From the NCBI GenBank assembly GCA_016214855.1, contig JACRMT010000010.1, positions 1-64,000 on the forward strand: DNA of 64,000 nt, given 5' to 3'. Position numbers and translations under genes: made by a program. The stretch comes from Nitrospirota bacterium (GTDB lineage: Bacteria > Nitrospirota > Thermodesulfovibrionia > Thermodesulfovibrionales > UBA6898). This document shows, piece by piece, positions 58,946 through 64,000 of the stretch; the first letter of the stretch is position 1, and each line of letters opens with the position of its first letter. The notes under the pieces were generated by a model. The model worked only from the letters and a program-made list of their open reading frames with translations. It searched no databases and had not been told where the DNA came from.

Positions 58946-61900
58946 TTAGCCAAGCAGAAAATTAAAATCAGCCCTTGTCACGAAGAAGCCTTTCTTCCCT
59001 GACCCTGATTCATCCATCACCGCCTTGTAGAGTTCGAGCTTCTTTTTTTTGAGCGCCATCATCTTTTCCTCTATGGTATGACGCATCAGGATACGGGTGA
59101 TGGTGACATTCTTCTTCTGGCCTATGCGGTGAGCCCTGTCAGATGCCTGGTTTTCCACAGCAGGGTTCCACCACGGATCGAGATGAAATACATACGAAGC
59201 CCTGGTAAGGTTCAGCCCCTGTCCCCCTGCCTTCAGGCTCAGGAGGAAGACTGACGGGCCGTCTCCATTTTGGAAAGATTCGATCAGCTTTTTTCTTTTC
59301 TTCACCTGCGTCGAGCCGTCGAGCCTCAAAAAATCTATCTTATGTTTCACAAGATCCTGCTCAAGAACATCCAGAAAGGACGTGAACTGCGAAAAGACCA
59401 GTGCGCTGTGATTCTCTTCCACAAGTTCTCTGAGACTTTCGATCAAAAATACGATCTTCGGGGATGGCTCCTTTATCTCAGGGGAGAGGAGTTGCGGTGA
59501 CACGCAGAGCTGCCTGAGCTTCAGTATGGCGGTCAGGGCAATGATCTGGGCCTGCTGTCCGGTCTTTGTGCGGTAAGCCTCATCAATGGTCTGTCTGACC
59601 TGTGCGACGGTCCTCTTATAGAGCGCCTTCTGTTTTTCGGTGAGATCGAGATAGATATCGGTCTCTGTCTTGGGCGGCAGCTCTTTCAGTATCTTCTCCT
59701 TGGTCCTTCTAAGCACAAACGGCCTCGTCCGCATTATGATCCTGTTGAGCGAAGGAGAAACCTCCTGCCTGATCAGCGGTCTGAATTCCTCATATTCGCC
59801 AAGCAGTCCGGGGACGGCAAGGTCAACGATCGAAAAGTATTCTCCTATATGATTTTCAACCGGTGTTCCGGTCATGGCGAGCTTGAAATTCCCCTTTAAC
59901 TGTCTCACCGCTCCGGTAACATCGGCATATATATTCTTGATCGCCTGGGCCTCGTCAAAGATAATGACATCGAATTTGATCTCCTTGAGCTTTTCGATAT
60001 CCCTCCTCACAAGGCCATAGGTGGTAAGCACAACATCAAAGCCCTCAAAGGAGGTGTTCCGTTCCTTGCCTGTGTAAAAGACAATCTTGAGGCCGGGGTA
60101 GAACCTTGATATTTCATTCTCCCAGTTAAAGAGAAGGCTTGGCGGCAATACAACGAGATGAGGATATTGCTCATCTCGTCCCCTGCAGCTGATACGCCCT
60201 TCCCTGATGCCTCCAAGCAGGCTTATGGCCTGAACCGTCTTTCCGAGCCCCATGTCGTCTGCCAGGCAGGCACCGAACCTGTTTTCATAAAGGAAGGCAA
60301 GCCATGTATATCCGGTCTTCTGATAGGCCCTCAGTTTTGCCTTCAGCCCTGACGGCAGGGGACGGGCATCAATCTTATCGAAAGTGGTGAGGCGGTTGAT
60401 GATCTCTTCATCTTCCTGGGGAAGCCTGATCCTTACACCGTTGTTCCTGAGCATGATCCAGTCCAGGATACGGAGACGCGGCACCTGCACCACTTCCCTG
60501 CGGCCTCCTTTCTTTTTCCCGTCTGTCTTACAGAAGTCGGAGATCATGGACAGCACCCTCTGGGAATTTGCATCAAGGATCCGGATGCAGCCGTCCTGTT
60601 CACTCATCCCCCGGCCTGCAAGTATCTTCTGCCACGTTTTCTCGTCGATCAATTTTCCGTCGCACCGTATCTCAGGCCTGATCTCGAACCAGTCAAGGTT
60701 TGAGGGTCTTGCAGCATCGAAGGCAAAATCCCATGAGGTTGTCTTTACCGGCTTCTGTTCATAATAAAGCTCAATCTCCTGCTCTTTTAACCGCTCATAC
60801 AGGAGGGGCAGGTTCCTGCTCATTTCTTCCGCCGAAACGATCATAAGGTCGTGCTGCTGCATATCCTTGAAGATCTCCCAGCCAAATATCTCATAGGCGA
60901 TTCTGTAAAGGGAGAGCTCTCTCTTTTTATTCAGATCAACGGACAGCCATCTATTGTTCTGAAGAAGCAGCTGCCGCTCGTCATGGCTGAAGATGGCGAG
61001 ATGCGCCTTCAGGACTTCTCGTGCCTCCCTTTTTATACGGTAACGTCGAAAGTCCCCATTGGCCAAAGCCTTCTTAATGACACTATCGGCGCCTGTTTTT
61101 GCCTCTTCCATGAGCATGTCGAAGAATGCCTGGCAGAGCACCTTTCTCCTCTTATGAATGCGCAGTTTAGAAGAAAAGCCGCTTCTTGTGGAGGTCAGCA
61201 TCCTGAAGAGCTTAAAGGTAGGGGATGCCGGCATACTCTCAATGATACATTCGGCCCGCAAGGTGAATAAATCTGCTTCCGGAACCTGGCTGATCATCAT
61301 CCGGTATGAGGGAACAGACTTCAAAACCTTGGCAGGTCTGCCTTCTGTCTTCAGAATGAGGCCAAGGGGTACATCTCCTTCAGAAGAGGAAAATATGAGT
61401 TGAGACATCCGGAACATCCCGACCGGGAGGGGAAAAGAGGTATTGTCATAATCCGGTGCTCCCTCGTATGCGTCAGAGGTATGCAAAATGTCGTTTGCTT
61501 CATTCCAGAACTGCCAGCCGCGCCTGTCATTGATAAGACTGAATGTTCCGGCATCAAGGTCAAAAATATAATCACCGGAAATACCTGTCGCTCCGATCTC
61601 TCTGTCCTCATGCATGCTGAGCTTGCTGATTTCCACGTGTTCGGGGTACGCGTCAAACAAGGTGCATGTCCTGTACTGCTTGACGTCCTCGAACTGTATA
61701 CCTGTTTCTCCGCTTTCAGTTTTAAGGATGATCGAATGTTTATTGCCGTATCGACGAAGAAACTGCTCAAAATCAAGCAGCCTGCCCCTATACAGGTACG
61801 ACGGCAGGGGATGCACAAACTGTCTCAGTTCATGGGGACAGGTATGGTGGTATTGCCGTAATCTCCTGTCATCAAGCCTGATATATATCTCGTTTATCTG

Positions 61901-62383
61901 TTTCCCTTTGTTGATGATAAGGGAATACCCTCTGACTTTAGGGGCAGGCTCTTCAGTCTTGTCGTTGTTCATGACAGTATCATCAGCAGGTAATTGGTCA
62001 TCGAAGAGTTCCCTGAGAAGGCCTTGCCTGCGAAATTCATCTCTATTGATGATTTTGAATGCAGTAGGATCGAGCAGGTTCTTGATCGTGAGCAAACTGC
62101 ATATGACATGTTTACAGTTGGAATGAAAGGACCATGCCGGGCAGCCACAGCCAAAGGAAAGATGACTGCCTGAGGCCTTAAGCGCGACCTGATAGGTCTT
62201 TGTCCCTTTTACGGTTGCTATAATCGCGGATTGGTCGGGTGTCCATTCAACTTCGAGCAGCTTGCCCTGCCTGTAATAGTCAAAGCCCCTTACCACATAT
62301 TGCTTGGGGGCAACCGAGTAGATATCTCCCGGGGAGAAGGCCTGCAGAAGCCCTAAGAGTTCAGCCTTTGTCGAATCAGACAT
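58946..62383 (-). CDS. SWIM zinc finger and SNF2-family helicase
   Basis: About 1145 residues. An N-terminal SWIM zinc finger (C-x-C...C-x-H: FGCGCPAW, NCKHVICSLL; about residues 115-140) precedes a long region of unknown fold, then the SNF2 ATPase: DDMGLGKTVQAISLL (Walker A), IIFDEAQAIKN (DEAQ box), LAMTGTPVENHIGEYFSI, and the C-terminal helicase lobe with FLLSLKAGGQGLNL and DRAHRIGQKKNVTITRIL. Such proteins translocate on double-stranded DNA and remodel DNA-protein complexes; the bacterial role is unsettled. Start taken at ATG 62383, since the sequence from there (SDSTKAELLGLLQAFSPGDIYSV) is family-like, although no clear ribosome binding site is present. Confidence 0.92.
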   Translation of the reverse strand: MSDSTKAELLGLLQAFSPGDIYSVAPKQYVVRGFDYYRQGKLLEVEWTPDQSAIIATVKGTKTYQVALKASGSHLSFGCGCPAWSFHSNCKHVICSLLTIKNLLDPTAFKIINRDEFRRQGLLRELFDDQLPADDTVMNNDKTEEPAPKVRGYSLIINKGKQINEIYIRLDDRRLRQYHHTCPHELRQFVHPLPSYLYRGRLLDFEQFLRRYGNKHSIILKTESGETGIQFEDVKQYRTCTLFDAYPEHVEISKLSMHEDREIGATGISGDYIFDLDAGTFSLINDRRGWQFWNEANDILHTSDAYEGAPDYDNTSFPLPVGMFRMSQLIFSSSEGDVPLGLILKTEGRPAKVLKSVPSYRMMISQVPEADLFTLRAECIIESMPASPTFKLFRMLTSTRSGFSSKLRIHKRRKVLCQAFFDMLMEEAKTGADSVIKKALANGDFRRYRIKREAREVLKAHLAIFSHDERQLLLQNNRWLSVDLNKKRELSLYRIAYEIFGWEIFKDMQQHDLMIVSAEEMSRNLPLLYERLKEQEIELYYEQKPVKTTSWDFAFDAARPSNLDWFEIRPEIRCDGKLIDEKTWQKILAGRGMSEQDGCIRILDANSQRVLSMISDFCKTDGKKKGGRREVVQVPRLRILDWIMLRNNGVRIRLPQEDEEIINRLTTFDKIDARPLPSGLKAKLRAYQKTGYTWLAFLYENRFGACLADDMGLGKTVQAISLLGGIREGRISCRGRDEQYPHLVVLPPSLLFNWENEISRFYPGLKIVFYTGKERNTSFEGFDVVLTTYGLVRRDIEKLKEIKFDVIIFDEAQAIKNIYADVTGAVRQLKGNFKLAMTGTPVENHIGEYFSIVDLAVPGLLGEYEEFRPLIRQEVSPSLNRIIMRTRPFVLRRTKEKILKELPPKTETDIYLDLTEKQKALYKRTVAQVRQTIDEAYRTKTGQQAQIIALTAILKLRQLCVSPQLLSPEIKEPSPKIVFLIESLRELVEENHSALVFSQFTSFLDVLEQDLVKHKIDFLRLDGSTQVKKRKKLIESFQNGDGPSVFLLSLKAGGQGLNLTRASYVFHLDPWWNPAVENQASDRAHRIGQKKNVTITRILMRHTIEEKMMALKKKKLELYKAVMDESGSGKKGFFVTRADFNFLLG

Positions 62384-62515
62384 CAGGTATTGTAGCAGAT
62401 GAAATTTACTGACGGGAAATTCAGAAATTAATGCTGGAGCCCTAGGATTGACAAAACAGCTGGTTTGTATTTTAATGAGAGCAGACAACCAGGGGGAATT
62501 TCAGAGATACCACAC

Positions 62516-63832
62516 ATGGCAAAAGAACAATGGGAAACATACTTCGACGCGGTCAAAAAAGAAGACTGGAAAACCGCAAAAAATATCCTTCAGCTCATCT
62601 CGAAGCAGGAAAAGCACAACCCGCAAACATTCGTAAAGATCGGTGACGTCTGCCAGCGGACAGGCGATAAAACTGAGGCGATAGCCGCATACACCCATGC
62701 AGCACAGCTCCTCCGCATGCAGGGCTTTGCCCAGAAAGCACTTGCAACGTATAAGATAGCCCTGAGGCTCGACCCCCACAATCCCGAGATCATCCAGCGT
62801 GCCGAGATGCTGATGGACGAGTTCGAGGCCGCCAAGACAGCGCCTCACATACCGATCCAGACCTCCTCATCCATAGAAGCGTCGGGGGCAGTTGAAGAAT
62901 TGCCTCTCATTTCCGAGGAAACAGTACCTGCAGTCGTTGAAGTTCCCGAGACCTCCGACTGGCTCGAAAGGACTGCTGTTTCGCCGGATACGGCAGAAGA
63001 CAAAATAATTACTTCTGACATACTTCCCCCGGACATGACAGACATGTTGGAAAGCACCTCACTGACAACAGAACCTCCCCGGCCACAGGAAGACCTTCCC
63101 CCGCAGGTTCAGGAGCCTGCGACCCCTGAACCGGGCCCATCTGTTGAGGCAATACCGTTTCATACGCTCGGCTCGCAGCAGGCAGAGTCGCCTGCTCCGG
63201 AGCAGACCGAAGTTCCTGACGAAAGCGGGGATTGGCTTGAGTCTGCATACGAAGCGCTGGATACAAAAATGTTCAGACCTGGGGCCGGAAAACCCTCGGG
63301 GGAACAGACTTCCCGTGATGATGAGGCCATTAATCTCATCTACGGCCAGAAGCCTGCCGTATCGAATGAGGATATCACCGAGGCCATGAAAGAGCTGCTC
63401 ACGCCCCTCTCAGAACGCCGGGAGAGATGCATACCGGAGATTTTTCGGGACCTGCCTGAAGAAAAAGTCATCAGCTTCATGAATGACCTGACCGTCAGGA
63501 AATATCAGGACAAGCAGCATGTTATAGAAGAAGGCGATTCCGGTGACTCCATGTTCATTATCCGGTCCGGCAGAACACGGGTCGTCGCGCATATGCTCGG
63601 CAGGGAACTGGAGCTTGCCGTGCTCGGCGAGGGCGATATCTTCGGTGAGGTCGGCTTTCTGACCGGCAGACCACGGACCGCTGCGGTGATCGCGGACGGA
63701 GCGGTCGAGGTGCATGAGATCAGCAGGCTGGACATCGAAAAGCTGATCGAGTCAAATCCTGAGATCATTGCCAAAATCGAAGACTTTTACGAAACGCGCG
63801 TCAGGGATACTATCAGAAAAATAAAAAGCTGA
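62516..63832 (+). CDS. TPR and cyclic nucleotide-binding domain protein
   Basis: About 438 residues. The N-terminus (1-100) has TPR-like helices (YFDAVKKEDWKTAKNILQLI; GDKTEAIAAYTHAAQLLRMQGFAQKALATYKIALRLDPHN). A long Pro/Glu/Ser-rich linker (110-290) of low complexity follows. The C-terminus (about 320-438) is a CRP-type cyclic nucleotide-binding fold: KYQDKQHVIEEGDSGDSMFIIRSG, LGEGDIFGEVGFLTGRPRTAAVIAD, with FGEVGFLTGRPRTA occupying the phosphate-binding cassette (usual GE(L/I)ALL...RAA). No DNA-binding domain. The ATG at 62516 is used because an upstream TTG gives no domain-like extension. Divergent from the SNF2 gene. Confidence 0.88.
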   Translation: MAKEQWETYFDAVKKEDWKTAKNILQLISKQEKHNPQTFVKIGDVCQRTGDKTEAIAAYTHAAQLLRMQGFAQKALATYKIALRLDPHNPEIIQRAEMLMDEFEAAKTAPHIPIQTSSSIEASGAVEELPLISEETVPAVVEVPETSDWLERTAVSPDTAEDKIITSDILPPDMTDMLESTSLTTEPPRPQEDLPPQVQEPATPEPGPSVEAIPFHTLGSQQAESPAPEQTEVPDESGDWLESAYEALDTKMFRPGAGKPSGEQTSRDDEAINLIYGQKPAVSNEDITEAMKELLTPLSERRERCIPEIFRDLPEEKVISFMNDLTVRKYQDKQHVIEEGDSGDSMFIIRSGRTRVVAHMLGRELELAVLGEGDIFGEVGFLTGRPRTAAVIADGAVEVHEISRLDIEKLIESNPEIIAKIEDFYETRVRDTIRKIKS

Positions 63833-63899
63833 TCTGTTTTTACGTCACCCCTTCTGCCCTGCCGTTTCCCTCGGTGCGTTCTTTCTGGTAATATTCCCT

Positions 63900-64000
63900 G
63901 TGTTCTTTCAGCAGATCATTAATGGCCTGACGCTTGGCAGTGTTTATGCCCTCATTGCCCTTGGATATACCATGGTCTATGGCATCCTTGAACTGATCAA
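63900..64000 (+). CDS. livH: LivH-type branched-chain amino acid ABC permease, 5' part only
   Basis: The sequence from 63900 reads FFQQIINGLTLGSVYALIALGYTMVYGILELI, the hallmark first helix of LivH permeases of the branched-chain amino acid (or urea/amide) uptake systems. The frame runs off the right edge, so only about 33 codons are visible. GTG at 63900 is the candidate start; the frame is open further upstream and the ribosome binding site is poor, so the start is uncertain. The rest of the transporter lies outside the window. Confidence 0.8.
   Translation, partial: MFFQQIINGLTLGSVYALIALGYTMVYGILELI

Noticed and set aside
58720-58953. Upstream extension of the antitoxin gene
   Set aside because: The open frame continues, but the strong ribosome binding site and family start are at 58719; the extension has no family similarity.

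Overview
The window looks like a chromosomal segment of an anaerobic or microaerophilic, cytochrome-rich Gram-negative bacterium. Nitrospirota (Thermodesulfovibrio-like lineages) is my best guess and Desulfobacterota the main alternative. The reasons are a 1176-residue multihaem cytochrome with Geobacter-type C-x4-CH haem sites, an octahaem hydroxylamine-oxidoreductase-like cytochrome, a flavodiiron protein, an ETF alpha subunit with a fused ferredoxin, a split B12-dependent methylmalonyl-CoA mutase, a DapL-type aminotransferase, and LpxL plus outer-membrane-barrel genes (an outer membrane). The taxonomic call is inference; no rRNA or tRNA gene was seen.

Layout. 1-2.8 kb is an accessory edge: an IS256-family transposase cut by the window start, a TPR gene apparently broken by it, a DUF4279 gene between strong inverted repeats, and a DksA/TraR-like zinc finger gene. 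2.9-9.4 kb holds envelope and transport genes: a secreted protein, DedA, CorA, the LemA/DUF2207 pair and a lipoprotein. 9.5-19.1 kb is one long minus-strand propionyl/methylmalonyl-CoA block read as sucC, sucD, B12-binding mutase subunit, meaB, mutase catalytic subunit, epimerase, carboxyltransferase, biotin carboxylase; together these interconvert succinate and propionyl-CoA. Then follow vapBC, a fabD-type acyltransferase and etfBA. 23.3-28.4 kb encodes a three-gene phosphorelay. 28.7-32.4 kb is a periplasmic/outer-membrane cluster with a dihaem peroxidase, a Cys-rich metallothionein-like protein with a YtkA-like domain, a second YtkA-like protein and an outer-membrane barrel. 32.5-35.3 kb pairs a globin-domain histidine kinase homologue lacking its phosphoacceptor His with an ECF sigma factor and an anti-sigma factor.

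35.4-38.7 kb holds accessory-looking membrane Fe-S and hypothetical genes and a DUF4139 protein. 38.8-48.4 kb is a respiratory/detoxification region: a membrane cytochrome, a small cytochrome c, a ferritin-like protein, the tight flavodiiron / octahaem cytochrome / radical SAM-SPASM operon, and the giant multihaem cytochrome, which sits between two copies of the 3' end of the downstream lpxL-like gene. 48.4-57.8 kb is housekeeping: lpxL, a Lon-like protease, leuA-pssA-psd-ilvC, folK and dapL. 57.8-64 kb has a type II toxin-antitoxin pair with a frameshifted toxin, a SWIM/SNF2 helicase, a cyclic-nucleotide-binding protein and the first codons of a livH-like permease.

Dispersed palindromic intergenic repeats (six copies of one family, one of another) punctuate the window. 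No CRISPR array and no tRNA/rRNA was found.
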